Assembly: GCA_965221795.1 (NCBI GenBank)
Contig: OZ244914.1
Location: 2,046,001 to 2,110,000, forward strand
Length of the DNA stretch: 64,000 bases
Reading direction: 5' to 3'
From: VYFG01 sp965221795
GTDB taxonomy: Bacteria; Pseudomonadota; Gammaproteobacteria; Arenicellales; Poriferihabitantaceae
Part shown: positions 43,394 to 52,568 of the stretch, piece after piece
Layout: the number at the start of each line of letters is the position of its first letter
Position numbering within the stretch: the stretch's first letter is position 1
Position numbers and translations under genes: made by a program
Notes under the pieces: generated by a model
The model's input: the letters and a program-made list of their open reading frames with translations, nothing else
The model's database searches: none
Told to the model about the DNA's origin: nothing

Positions 43394-44634
43394 ACCAAAT
43401 AAGCCTGGTCCTGAACTCCGGCCAGTTCGCGGATGGAGTGCATTCCAAGCTGCGGCACACCGATATCGACGGTGCGGACCCCGAGGCGAGTGGCGGTGAT
43501 GGGCCCGATGGTTGAACCACATCCCATATCCGATCGTACGACAATGGTCTGAACCGGTACGCCGGCTCGCTCACAAACATGGCGGAACAGGGCTTCGGTT
43601 TCGCTGTTGGTGGCATAGCGTTGGTTGTGATTGATCTTGATGACCGGGCCCTGATTCATGATCGGCCGGTGGGCCGGCTCGTGTTTTTCCGGAAAATTCG
43701 GATGCACTCCATGGGCATTGTCAGCAGACACCAGAACCGAACGGGTCATCATCTGTGCTAAGCTTTGTTCTCCACCACAGACTCGGCGAAGGATTTCCTT
43801 GAAGAAAGGGCCTTCGGCACCGATGAAGGAGCTACTGCCCACCTCTTCATGATCATTTAACACTACCAATGCATTGGTATCCGCATGACAGCCAATCAGG
43901 GCTTCCGTCGCAGCAAAGCAACTCAGGAGATTGTCAAGGCGGGCCGAGGCCACAAACTCTTTCTCAAGACCCACCAAAGCGGCACCCTGCCGATCGTAGA
44001 GACTGAGTTCATAGCCTAGAATATCGCTCACATTCTCTATTCCCTGTTGCTGCATTTGCCCCCGGAGCAGTTTGCAAAAGTCGCGTTCGTCTGTGCCCAG
44101 ATGGCCCAATAGAGGTGGTAGGTCCTTCTGTGGGTTGATCCTACGGTTGTCATTGGCATCACGGTCGAGGTGGATCGCCAGGCTGGGAATGAACGCGATC
44201 GAGCGTTGAAAGTTGATCAGTGTACTCACTATCCGTGACTCCCCATCCCGATAGGTGACCCTGCCCGCCATCCCCAAATCTCGGTCGAACCACGGGGACA
44301 GTAGGGCACCGCCATAGACTTCCACTGCCAGTCGCTGGTATCCCTGCGAATGGCTGATGGCAACAGGCTTGACTTTTAGGCACGGACTGTCAGTGTGTGC
44401 CCCCACCATGCGGCAACCCAGTGCGGTCCCGGTACCAATCCAGTTGAATGCGACCAAGGACGAATGATTGCGGGTGATCAAGTATCGTCCGGGAGCCAGA
44501 TCACTCCAGTCTTCCGCCTCATCCAGGTGATGATATCCGGCCTGTGTCAACCGGGCCTGGAGATTGTCCACCACATGGAATGGGGTCGGTGAATGGTCGA
44601 GAAACGCGAGCAATCGGTTCAAGTGTGTGGACAT
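43303..44634 (-). CDS. apeB: M18 family aspartyl aminopeptidase
   Basis: 443 residues from the ATG at 44634, where family similarity starts (LLAFLDHSPTPFHVVDNL); an upstream ATG at 44691 is less likely. Metal-ligand motifs of the M18 family are visible: VGAHTDSPCLKVKP, NDHEEVGSSS and the C-terminal MHSIRE. It removes N-terminal acidic residues in the cytoplasm with zinc or cobalt. The last about 30 residues overlap the 3' end of gluQ on the other strand. Confidence 0.9.
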   Translation of the reverse strand: MSTHLNRLLAFLDHSPTPFHVVDNLQARLTQAGYHHLDEAEDWSDLAPGRYLITRNHSSLVAFNWIGTGTALGCRMVGAHTDSPCLKVKPVAISHSQGYQRLAVEVYGGALLSPWFDRDLGMAGRVTYRDGESRIVSTLINFQRSIAFIPSLAIHLDRDANDNRRINPQKDLPPLLGHLGTDERDFCKLLRGQMQQQGIENVSDILGYELSLYDRQGAALVGLEKEFVASARLDNLLSCFAATEALIGCHADTNALVVLNDHEEVGSSSFIGAEGPFFKEILRRVCGGEQSLAQMMTRSVLVSADNAHGVHPNFPEKHEPAHRPIMNQGPVIKINHNQRYATNSETEALFRHVCERAGVPVQTIVVRSDMGCGSTIGPITATRLGVRTVDIGVPQLGMHSIRELAGVQDQAYLVQALGSFFACDPWPFGKLAGSLPVSTEIAS

Positions 44635-44709
44635 GATGACGGAAGGGGGACGAGAAACCGGGATGCTAAGTGGGGAATTGTGTCGGTGCAAGAAAAATCA
44701 TGGGGAATT

Positions 44710-45537
44710 TCATTCATTCACTGCACAGCCTACTTGCCAGCACTGGCGGGTGGCATGGTTGCCATCCAGACGGACCGAAGTCAGGGCCCCGCCCCAGACG
44801 CAACCGCTGTCCAGGCTGATGATGTTCCCTTGGCGGGAGTATCCCAGAGCAGACCAATGACCATAGACAATGCGCCATCCGTCGCACTTCATTCGTGGAT
44901 GCTGGTACCATGGCATGAGCCTTGGGGGCTGACTGCCGGGGGGGCCTTTCTGATCAAAATCCAGGCATCGGTCTGCATCGACAAAACGCATCCGGGTCAG
45001 GGCATTGGTGATAAACCGAAGGCGCTTCCAGCCAGTGAGTTTGCGATGCCATTTGCGAGGTTCACTGCCGTACATCTCACGCAGGAACCGGACATGGTGC
45101 GTTCCCCGCAGGGCCGTTTCCACTTCGGCGGCCAAGCGGATCAGCCGCGAAGGCCCCCAACCTGGATAGATACCGGCATGGGTCATAAGGGTTTTCAGTT
45201 CCCAGTCCGCATAGGCCATCGGAAGATGCCGCAACCAATGCAATAATTCTTCCCGGTCGGGTGCCCTGAGGATCGGTTGCAGGCTGTCTGTAGAGCGAAT
45301 GGAGCGAATCCCTTCGGCGACGGCTAGTAGGTGCAGGTCATGATTTCCGAGCACAGTGATGACGCTGTCACCAAAATTCCTCACCATACGGAGGGTCTCC
45401 AGCGAATGCGGGCCCCGGTTAACGAGGTCGCCAGTCAGCCAGAGCTGATCCTTCGCCGGGTCAAACTGGATATCATCCAGCAACTCCTCGAACGGAACGA
45501 CACAGCCTTGGATATCTCCAATGGCGTATGTAGGCAT
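44710..45537 (-). CDS. apaH: Bis(5'-nucleosyl)-tetraphosphatase, symmetrical
   Basis: 275 residues. Phosphoesterase motifs: IGDIQGC, LTGDLVNRGPHS, VLGNHDLHLL, and VYGHWSALG near the C-terminus. It cleaves Ap4A to two ADP. Standard length for gammaproteobacterial ApaH. It is not next to ksgA/apaG as in E. coli; here it lies between apeB and mlaA on the same strand. Confidence 0.93.
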   Translation of the reverse strand: MPTYAIGDIQGCVVPFEELLDDIQFDPAKDQLWLTGDLVNRGPHSLETLRMVRNFGDSVITVLGNHDLHLLAVAEGIRSIRSTDSLQPILRAPDREELLHWLRHLPMAYADWELKTLMTHAGIYPGWGPSRLIRLAAEVETALRGTHHVRFLREMYGSEPRKWHRKLTGWKRLRFITNALTRMRFVDADRCLDFDQKGPPGSQPPRLMPWYQHPRMKCDGWRIVYGHWSALGYSRQGNIISLDSGCVWGGALTSVRLDGNHATRQCWQVGCAVNE

Positions 45538-45572
45538 GACTTCGGTCCCCCTCTCCGATTACCATGGGCGAA

Positions 45573-46304
45573 TCACTCCTGCAACAGTTCGTCCAACAGT
45601 TGATCCTCCAAAGTTGGATTTTCCGGGACATCGCCATCGTGAATTGCAACTTGTCGTCGTTGTCGATAGCTTTCCCTGAGAAAAAGGTAAGGATCTGGCT
45701 GAAGTGCAATCAACTTCTCCGTGCCCAAAAGCCGGGTTCGTGTATCCACCACACCGACTATGTCCATTGCCAGATTCGCTTCACTGTCCGTAAACTCGAT
45801 CGGTTCCCCATAAACCATGCCGGTAGCGATACCAAAACCATCCCGAATATTAGCCGGCCCCAGCAGGGGCAATACCAGGTGAGGCCCGGATGGTACTCCC
45901 CACACTGCCAGCGTCTGGCCGAAATCTTCGTTATTTCTTTCCATTCCGAGTTCAGTAGCGACATCCGCTAGACCGGCGAAGCCCAGCGTGGTGTTGACCA
46001 GGAAACGACCAAAATCCTGTCCAGCCTCTCTGGGTTTGCCCTGAAGCAGATTATTGACCATGGTGAATGGTTCTTTGAGATTGCTCAGAAAATTGCCAAT
46101 GCCAATGCGAAATAATTCGGGAACTGCCTTTTTGTATCCTTTGGCCACAGGAACCAGTACAGCGTCATCTACCTGCAGATTGAACTGGGTCACGGCGCGG
46201 TTATAGCCCTCGAACGGGTCCTTTTCTCCAGAGTCTGCGAGCGAATACCCGCTCAAGGCCAGAACAAGACAGGGGACTATTGCACGACTGAATATCCGTA
46301 ACAT
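45573..46304 (-). CDS. mlaA: MlaA/VacJ phospholipid-transport protein, lipobox cysteine missing
   Basis: 243 residues. VacJ-domain motifs: DPFEGYNRAVTQFN, NNLLQGKP, FLVNTTLGFAGLADVA, PSGPHLVLPLLGP. It removes phospholipids from the outer leaflet of the outer membrane together with the Mla system. Usual MlaA proteins are lipoproteins with LxGC; here the position reads LSGYS, Tyr for Cys (TAT, one base from TGT). The other mla genes are not in the window. It could be secreted by signal peptidase I, or the change could be a sequencing error. Confidence 0.88.
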   Translation of the reverse strand: MLRIFSRAIVPCLVLALSGYSLADSGEKDPFEGYNRAVTQFNLQVDDAVLVPVAKGYKKAVPELFRIGIGNFLSNLKEPFTMVNNLLQGKPREAGQDFGRFLVNTTLGFAGLADVATELGMERNNEDFGQTLAVWGVPSGPHLVLPLLGPANIRDGFGIATGMVYGEPIEFTDSEANLAMDIVGVVDTRTRLLGTEKLIALQPDPYLFLRESYRQRRQVAIHDGDVPENPTLEDQLLDELLQE

Positions 46305-46722
46305 GGTGAAATCCGGCTACATATCTTTGGGGAAGACCGAAAACAACCGCAAGTTCATAATAGGCAGGGTTGCGGAATCGGAGGATGATATCATTTTTGG
46401 GCTTGGGAGGCCGACTGGTTTTTCGGTTGGGTCCTAAATCAATGCATGGTTCGGTCGAATCGTCCATCCCCTGCCTGGCTTCTTTGGCTTCTCGGTCATA
46501 GGCTCCATGGAAGACGAACCAGTTCCGAATCCGAGGAGTCCTCAAATCGATTTACGTCCAACCGGATGTCAAGGCAGGAAGATATGGGTACAATCAGGCA
46601 GCCTATCGGAGCCGCTCTACCAGCCCGGTTTTTGGGGATATGATACCGCCGATGAAAAATCGATCTGTGTGGTATTTCTGGCTCTGAAACTTCGAAATCC
46701 ATAGCATACGGAAGGAATTGGT
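46305..46722. other. Divergent intergenic region, mlaA and carbonic anhydrase
   Basis: About 400 bp, no gene. It should hold both promoters. GAAGGA at 46711-46716 is the ribosome binding site that fixes the TTG start of the carbonic anhydrase. Confidence 0.5.
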
Positions 46723-47340
46723 TTGACTACTGCAAAAGAAGCACTGGAACAACTGGTGTCGGGTAACCGTCGCTTTGTGGCCGGCCAGCGGCCCGCTGAT
46801 CCTCTGACCTCGGAACAGCGAGCTGAACTCGCCCAAGGGCAGGCTCCTTTCGCCATTATCCTTGGATGCTCGGATTCCCGTGTGCCTGTGGAGCTGATTT
46901 TTGACCAAGGACCGGGGGCACTGTTTGTCATCCGGGTCGCAGGTAATGTAGTAACCCTGCCCCAGTTGGGTAGCGTGGAGTTTGCTGTCCATGAGTTGGG
47001 TAGCCGGCTGGTAGTTGTACTCGGTCATTCCGAATGTGGTGCTATCAAGACGACTCTGGATGCGATCCGTAGGCCGCCGGAGCATCTCTCTCCGGGTCTG
47101 GGCTCTCTCGTAGAAGCGATTCGCCCGGGAGTACAACCGCTGTTGGATGCCACTAACGGAGAAGATAGCGGTACTTTGGTCTCACGAGCGGTCCGGGCGA
47201 ATGTGTTTGCTGCGGTGGCACAGCTTTCCAGGGAGTCGGAATTGCTCACCCCACTCGTGACCGCTGGCGAACTATGGATCGTGGGAGCCGAGTACGACCT
47301 CCAGACCGGTGAGGTGGAGTTTTTCCGGGATGTCGAGTGA
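46723..47340 (+). CDS. Beta-class carbonic anhydrase
   Basis: 205 residues from a TTG at 46723, supported by GAAGGA 6 bp upstream. Zinc ligands Cys49, His102 and Cys105 and the Asp51-Arg53 pair (GCSDSRV, GHSECGA) are in place. It interconverts CO2 and bicarbonate in the cytoplasm. The typical bacterial beta-CA length is about 200-220. The rare TTG start may limit expression. A single gene with gaps on either side. Confidence 0.93.
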   Translation: MTTAKEALEQLVSGNRRFVAGQRPADPLTSEQRAELAQGQAPFAIILGCSDSRVPVELIFDQGPGALFVIRVAGNVVTLPQLGSVEFAVHELGSRLVVVLGHSECGAIKTTLDAIRRPPEHLSPGLGSLVEAIRPGVQPLLDATNGEDSGTLVSRAVRANVFAAVAQLSRESELLTPLVTAGELWIVGAEYDLQTGEVEFFRDVE

Positions 47341-47692
47341 CCATCATGGGTGAAGCCCACTGTGGCGGACTGGAATGTCTTTCTCTTAGGGTGCTGATCA
47401 ACCGCATCTATCAGCCTATCATCACCGTCACGGGTAGGGTCGCTTACATTCAAATCAGACTTGCTGAGAAACTGCATCATCCGGCCTTTGCGGTGTATGG
47501 TTCCGTGTACTTCAAGATGCTGGATGATCCATTCCATCGGATCTATTTACAACAGAAGCTCCGAGGCCGGTCGGCCGAACGGCAGCGGTGGATCAGATGT
47601 GTTGGCCTTGGTCCGGGAACATGTATGCCGTTCCTTGGCATGCTTCATATGCCCGTTATCCCTTCCTTCCTGATAATGGGTACCGAGTCCTG
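47341..47692. other. Gene-free region
   Basis: About 350 bp between the carbonic anhydrase and the GFA-family gene. Nothing recognisable. Confidence 0.45.
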
Positions 47693-48172
47693 ATGTCGGA
47701 AAAGATTTCGATGGCCACTGGGCGGTGCACCTGTGGCGAGGTGATATACCGGTTGGAAAATCGGCCGATGTTCGTACACTGTTGCTTCTGTAGTTGGTGC
47801 CAACGGGAAACCGGGTCGGATCGTGCGGTCAATGCTCTTCTGGAATTCCATTGTGTTTCCCTTTTACAGGGTCGGGTGGAATCGAACGTACTCCCCACCG
47901 CTAGCGGCTTGGGCCAGAAAGCCAGTCGCTGTCCGACATGTAAGGTGGTACTCTGGAGCAACTATCTGGGGATGGGGGAAAAAGTCCGATTTGTCCGGAT
48001 CGGTACGTTGGATAACCCGGCATGGGCATCACCGGATATCTATCTGTATACGGACCACAAACCTCCTTGGGTGATTCTTCCGGAAGACCGGCCTGCCATG
48101 AGCGGGTTTTATCGCCTGAAAGAGCATTGGCCGGCACCGAGTCTGGCACGACTCAAAGCCCTGCGGGATTGA
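47693..48172 (+). CDS. GFA-family (glutathione-dependent formaldehyde-activating enzyme-like) protein
   Basis: 159 residues from the ATG at 47693; an ATG at 47711 is possible. The zinc-binding Cys pattern of the family is visible: GRCTCGEV near the N-terminus, CCFCSWCQRETGS in the middle and CPTCKV near residue 87. Members are often of unknown substrate; the formaldehyde-glutathione role holds only for some. No neighbouring formaldehyde genes are seen, so the function is open. Confidence 0.82.
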   Translation: MSEKISMATGRCTCGEVIYRLENRPMFVHCCFCSWCQRETGSDRAVNALLEFHCVSLLQGRVESNVLPTASGLGQKASRCPTCKVVLWSNYLGMGEKVRFVRIGTLDNPAWASPDIYLYTDHKPPWVILPEDRPAMSGFYRLKEHWPAPSLARLKALRD

Positions 48173-48439
48173 TCTTGGCCTCCGATTGGAGGATCTGATG
48201 GCCCCGTCCTGCGTGCTTTAAGTGATTCGATTTGGAGTTGATTCAGCTTCACGGCCTTGGTATCAAATGCCAACATATGACGGTTGTGACACCTCTTTTT
48301 TCAAACGAATCCTTGCGAATCACCCCGCCGTTCGGCCAATGAATGACTTTTGCACCGCTTGGATATCCTGAATCCCGAACATGGCGAGATCTTCAGCGGT
48401 ACGGTATGATGTGCACAATCCAACTTGGGCCCTATCGCC

Positions 48440-48793
48440 ATGAATGAAGACTGCCGAATCAACTATATCGAATTGGCAGCACACGACTTTACCCGAATCA
48501 AGGCATTCTACGGGAACGTGTTTGGCTGGACTTTTGAAGACTTCAGTGAGGACTATTGTGCTTTTCACGATGGCCGTATGGAAGGCGGGTTTTATCGCTC
48601 TCCTTTGCATTCTGATTACGGTCAAGGAGGAGCGCTGGTTGTACTGTATGCAGACGACCTGGAGGCCACGCTGGAGCGCATTATTGCGTTCGAGGGCAAA
48701 CTATGCAAGCCGATTTTTGCTTTCCCGGGTGGGCGGCGGTTTCATTTTCTTGACCCCAGTCACAATGAACTGGCGGTGTGGAGTGACCGGTAG
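48440..48793 (+). CDS. VOC (glyoxalase/bleomycin-resistance fold) protein
   Basis: 117 residues from the ATG at 48440; a TTG at 48425 is an upstream alternative. The pattern NYIELAAHDFTRIKAFYGNVFGW and the C-terminal GGRRFHFLDPSHNELAVW are typical for small VOC proteins, which dimerise to form a metal site. The substrate is unknown. The gene ends immediately before the cysteine-rich domain remnant. Confidence 0.85.
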   Translation: MNEDCRINYIELAAHDFTRIKAFYGNVFGWTFEDFSEDYCAFHDGRMEGGFYRSPLHSDYGQGGALVVLYADDLEATLERIIAFEGKLCKPIFAFPGGRRFHFLDPSHNELAVWSDR

Positions 48794-48820
48794 CCCGGAA
48801 CGGTTACCGGGGGTACCCCC

Positions 48821-49168
48821 GTGTATGCTGCGACTCGGACTTTCAGCGGCCTGAAGCAGAATACGGCCTATGTCGCCGTTGTTTATACAACTGCCAATAA
48901 TCGGAGTCATTCAAACCCCTTCGCAAGGTTCTGCTTCCGCACGGCGGTCGATCCGAACATTCCCTTTGGATCGGGTCGCGCCGTCGGCCCCGGCGATCCG
49001 TATTCGAGCGGGTGCTTCGCCTTCGGCGGCACGCGGGCGCAGGTCCAGGCCTGCCTGTGCGGGGCCCGGAACTCGTCGGGCCAGTGGGCGCGCACGGACA
49101 GCGAAGATGGCTACAGCTACATCAGGGACGCCACTTGGAGGCAGAGCGTGGGTTGCACGACCAATTGA
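48821..49168 (+). pseudogene. Cysteine-rich domain cassette, copy 1 (no signal peptide)
   Basis: 115 residues open from a GTG at 48821. The core has FARFCFRTAVDPNIPFGSGRA, FGGTRAQVQACLCGARN and GQWARTDSEDGYSYI, with five Cys in the whole frame. It matches the sequence at about 51385-51705 in protein and DNA over roughly 320 bp. It lacks any signal sequence or sensible start, so it is probably the C-terminal part of a lost secreted protein. GC is higher than in the flanking core genes. I do not recognise the domain. Confidence 0.55.
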
Positions 49169-49477
49169 CGGGGCCCAAGGCGACAGCCGGACGGCCCCCG
49201 GACGGCAGGGTGGTTGCCGGATTCGCCCGTAAATCCGGGCCGCCTCTTTCCCGGCCAGGTCCTGCAATGTTCAAGCCGGTCGCCGCCCAAAATGACTGCA
49301 GGATGAGGATATTCGTTCCTACGGCATAACGACCCGATACGGCAAATGTGTAACTAGCGGAAGCATCCATCCACCGTGAACAAGCGGTCGTGTTGTAGTG
49401 CATAACCATGAATCGAGTCAGGACTGGCAAGCGGATAGCCCCGCCCATGGATGTTCCAGATACTGATACAAGATGAG
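49169..49477. other. Gene-free region
   Basis: About 310 bp between the first cysteine-rich copy and the ATPase end. No features recognised. Confidence 0.45.
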
Positions 49478-50752
49478 TCAAGCCATATTGGAAGTCGGAC
49501 GAGGTTTCTCTACTATCCCGCCCTGTTCGATCAGGTAGGCCCGGAAGGAAGGGATCGGACACGCATAGAGTTTTTTAGAATCCCGTTGCAGAGCCCCTCT
49601 ATGCAGAAGATGAACGAGAAATTCTTCTGCCGTTTTCATGCCGGTCGGGAGACGGTCAGAAGGGTATTCTCCAATGTTCCTCTCAATCAGGTCAATCACT
49701 CCGGGGCGATTGATGCCGGCATCAAGCCCCAGCATGACATTGGCGGTCAGGCTGGCCGCAGACTCCATTTGCTCGGACTGCTGACTGGCATAATATGCCG
49801 CCCTGCCCGCCCGGGCCTTTTCACGTACGGTCATCCAATCCACTTTACCGAGGTTACCGCCGTTTACCAGGAATTCCCTTCCCAGGGTCTTGAGCAGGAT
49901 GTGCAGGTGGCGCGGCCAGCCGTCGCAGGGCTCTGCCAGCTGATCGACTTCATGCCCGAATCCGGCGGTATTGATCCCGAAATGCGCACAGGACCGGGTC
50001 ATGAACTCCCTGGCCTCGTGATCCGGAAAGCAGCCGATGCCGTGAACCTGCCCGGCCGGAATCCGGGTCAGGTCCATCCTGCCGGCCGAATGCTCGGTAT
50101 CGCTGAGGCCGGCCAACACCAGGGCGACCGGCAGGCCACAGCCGTCATGGAGGCCCTGAAACAGTTTTGAAATCGGATGTTTTCGGTCATGGTCAAGCCT
50201 TTGCGCCTCGTCCACGGCGAGGATGATCGGACAGTTAAATCCGCCATGCTGTTCGGCCCATGTGCCGAAAGCGCTCCAGCTCGCGGCCGGCTGCGCAGGT
50301 TCGATGCCGGTCTCCCTCTTGCGGGCGAATCGGAACGGGCCAAGGCCAAAGCCGGCCTCGTCACCGGTATTCCTGCTTATTCTGGTCATGAACTCGCGAG
50401 CCTTTGCCGGATGCATCCTCTCGGCCAGTGGTCTGAGAATATCCACGGGTCCCTGGATGTCGCCGGACTTGAGCATCAGCACCATCGGGACAGGGCCGCC
50501 CTCACACCGCAGCCTCTCCGGGTTGCGGGCCATCTCGTTCAGAATCGAACTCTTGCCCGCCCCGGGCGCGCCCTGCACAATGCGCGTCGTTTTCGCAGCA
50601 CCATGCCGTTCGGTTTCCGTACCCTTCCACACCCGTTTCGCAGCCCGTGCAATGTCGTCCAGCACATCGACCCGGCCGACAAACACTGGCGGAGGATCTC
50701 CTTCCGTCAACTCCAGGAAGGACTCCAGTTCCCTTTTCTGATCATCGTTCAT
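49478..50752 (-). CDS. AAA-type ATPase of unknown role
   Basis: 424 residues from the ATG at 50752 (longer frames upstream lack protein-like composition). Walker A GAPGAGKSS near residue 65, Walker B IILAVDEAQRL near 185, and a sensor-like LVLAGLSDTEHS segment. The C-terminal third is helical with a winged-helix look. This arrangement resembles ExeA/Orc1-like or KAP-type ATPases used by mobile elements and defence systems. It stands alone between two copies of a cysteine-rich domain, in accessory DNA. No partner gene is identified. Confidence 0.75.
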   Translation of the reverse strand: MNDDQKRELESFLELTEGDPPPVFVGRVDVLDDIARAAKRVWKGTETERHGAAKTTRIVQGAPGAGKSSILNEMARNPERLRCEGGPVPMVLMLKSGDIQGPVDILRPLAERMHPAKAREFMTRISRNTGDEAGFGLGPFRFARKRETGIEPAQPAASWSAFGTWAEQHGGFNCPIILAVDEAQRLDHDRKHPISKLFQGLHDGCGLPVALVLAGLSDTEHSAGRMDLTRIPAGQVHGIGCFPDHEAREFMTRSCAHFGINTAGFGHEVDQLAEPCDGWPRHLHILLKTLGREFLVNGGNLGKVDWMTVREKARAGRAAYYASQQSEQMESAASLTANVMLGLDAGINRPGVIDLIERNIGEYPSDRLPTGMKTAEEFLVHLLHRGALQRDSKKLYACPIPSFRAYLIEQGGIVEKPRPTSNMA

Positions 50753-50790
50753 CAATACTGTCCTGCCCGCAACCTGTTTCCGTCGGGCAT

Positions 50791-50796
50791 TATATG
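50791..50796 (-). promoter_or_regulatory. Candidate -10 of the ATPase gene
   Basis: On the minus strand the box reads TATAAT, about 38 bp before the ATG. A CTCGG-AA-CCGAG palindrome lies upstream of it. The -35 is not obvious. Confidence 0.35.
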
Positions 50797-51063
50797 ACAA
50801 TTTGGCTCGGTTCCGAGAAACTGTCCCTGCTCTTCCTGTTGCGAATGTCCGGAACCGTCGTTCTTTCCTGGATTGCTGCCGATACAAACCGGGAACTATC
50901 CCGAATTGTTCTACCGTTGTATTGGTTCCCGATCGGGAAAAACCGGGTAATTGCATATAACAGCGCCAAGGCAACCGGCACCGGATACGTTTGAAAAGCC
51001 TGAAAGCCTGCCCCTCCACCGAGCAGACGAAACCGTTACAGCCCCCCTCGCTAAACCAGCAGC

Positions 51064-51715
51064 ATTCCTGCTACTGGCGCTTCTGGCTGTGCCGGCTATG
51101 GCTCAGGTGGACTGGTCCATTCTGGGGTAAACAGGAATCGGTGCCTGCACAAGCCTCCAGGAGGCAAGAACCAGGAGACTGCCCGTATCGGCCGGGCCGA
51201 CCAAAAACAGCATAAGCATTTCCTGGCTTCCATATTCAATTGCAGGCTTACTGGCAGGATCAGGGTTAAGTTTTAATATTGGGAGTAGCCACCCGGTTCT
51301 CGTGACGGTGGCTGGAAACCGACCGTCCCCATCCCCTGCATCTTCCCGAAGCCTCGGCTCTGTTACCAATGCGCCCCCTGGCGGCAGGCAGCCATACGTT
51401 CAGCGGCCTGCCGCCGAATAGGCCTATGTCGCCGCTCTCGACACAACGCAGGTTGCCAATGCCTGGAGGACCCGCAACGCTTTCGCGAGGCTCTGCTTCC
51501 AGACCGGATTCGATCTGGAGATCCCCTTCGACTCCGGTCGCAGCCTCGGTCCCGGCGATCCGGGCTTGAGCGAGTACTTCGCCTTCGGCGGCAACCGGCA
51601 GCAGGTTCTGGCCTGCCTGTGCGGAATCCGGAACTCGTTGGGCCAGTGAGCGCACACGGACAGCGGCGATGGCTGCAGCTACACCATGGACGCTGCCTGG
51701 GGGCGCCTTCTTGCC
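51064..51715 (+). pseudogene. Degenerate secreted cysteine-rich protein, copy 2
   Basis: A signal-peptide-like stretch (AAFLLLALLAVPAMAQVDW, 51064-51120) ends in a stop. Further on, the domain homologous to 48821-49168 is read (FARLCFQTGFDLEIPFDSGRS, YFAFGGNRQQVLACLCGIRN), where a Trp codon has become TGA (position about 51648). No single frame covers the gene. It shows that the domain once belonged to an exported protein. Its right end abuts the 5'-truncated ybaK. Confidence 0.6.
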
Positions 51716-51739
51716 ATGTGCATTTCGCAGTGTTCAAAC

Positions 51740-51973
51740 TGCGCCACTACCAGCATGGGAGACCCGAAAAAAGTACGGCGAGTGACCGGCTATGTGCTCG
51801 GAGGGGTCAGCCCTCTGGGCCAGAAAAAGCTTCTCAGGACCGTGATTGACCAGTCTGCGAGGGGATTGGAGCGAATGTATGTCAGTGGTGGCCAACGGGG
51901 TCTTGATTTGTCCCTGCCTCCCACCGATTTGGTGACACTCACACGAGCCGAATATGCCATGATTACCAAGTGA
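51740..51973 (+). pseudogene. ybaK: 5'-truncated ybaK (Cys-tRNA(Pro) deacylase)
   Basis: About 77 residues, DPKKVRRVTGYVLGGVSPLGQKK with IDQSARGLERMYVSGGQRGLDL, are the C-terminal half of YbaK/EbsC. The first half, including the pocket-forming residues, is missing. The frame is fused upstream to about 20 residues from the cysteine-rich remnant. An insertion or deletion ending near 51740 therefore removed the start of this core gene. It is unlikely to be active. Confidence 0.85.
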
Positions 51974-52568
51974 GCGCCTTTGTGGGATCATGGAATTGGG
52001 TGCATCAGAGCTCTCCCTATATTGACGAGGTAACCATCAAATATTGGACGAAAACCTCTATCATCGCCGGACTTAGCCTGTGATCATACGGACTTCTCCA
52101 TGGGGTGGTTACGGGCCGCGTGATATCGGTGGTGTCATTGTTGCCCGATAGGCCGGGTGCTTTACTTGGTGGAGTACCGGATGTGACTGGGGCACTCTGC
52201 TGCGCGTTTTTGCCAATCCGCCAGTTCCCCCCGAACTCGGGTACCTCGATGGAGATAACGGATGGGGACTCGGGACTGGCACAAGATGTTTCCCCGGGGT
52301 ACCATATGATAAAGGTGGAAGCGTTTCTTACTCTGGTCTTGGTATGGTGATGTTCGAATGAACGTCTGCATTCAGGCTTTGTGCAGTGAGCCCACTTCTG
52401 GAACAAAAGAACCTTCTGGGCGTGGCCGTCTTGCTCTCTGCGGTCGCATTCCATGATCCAGGTTGCCCATTGACAAAACACGAAATGAATTTGAAGTGCT
52501 GGAGTGAAGGGAATGAAAGCGGCTATGGTTACGGCGAAGTGAGACCGCACCGGTGGGCAGGCTGACCG
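51974..52568. other. Gene-free region
   Basis: About 590 bp; open frames on the minus strand look like chance. It probably contains the promoter of the restriction gene at 52569. Confidence 0.5.
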
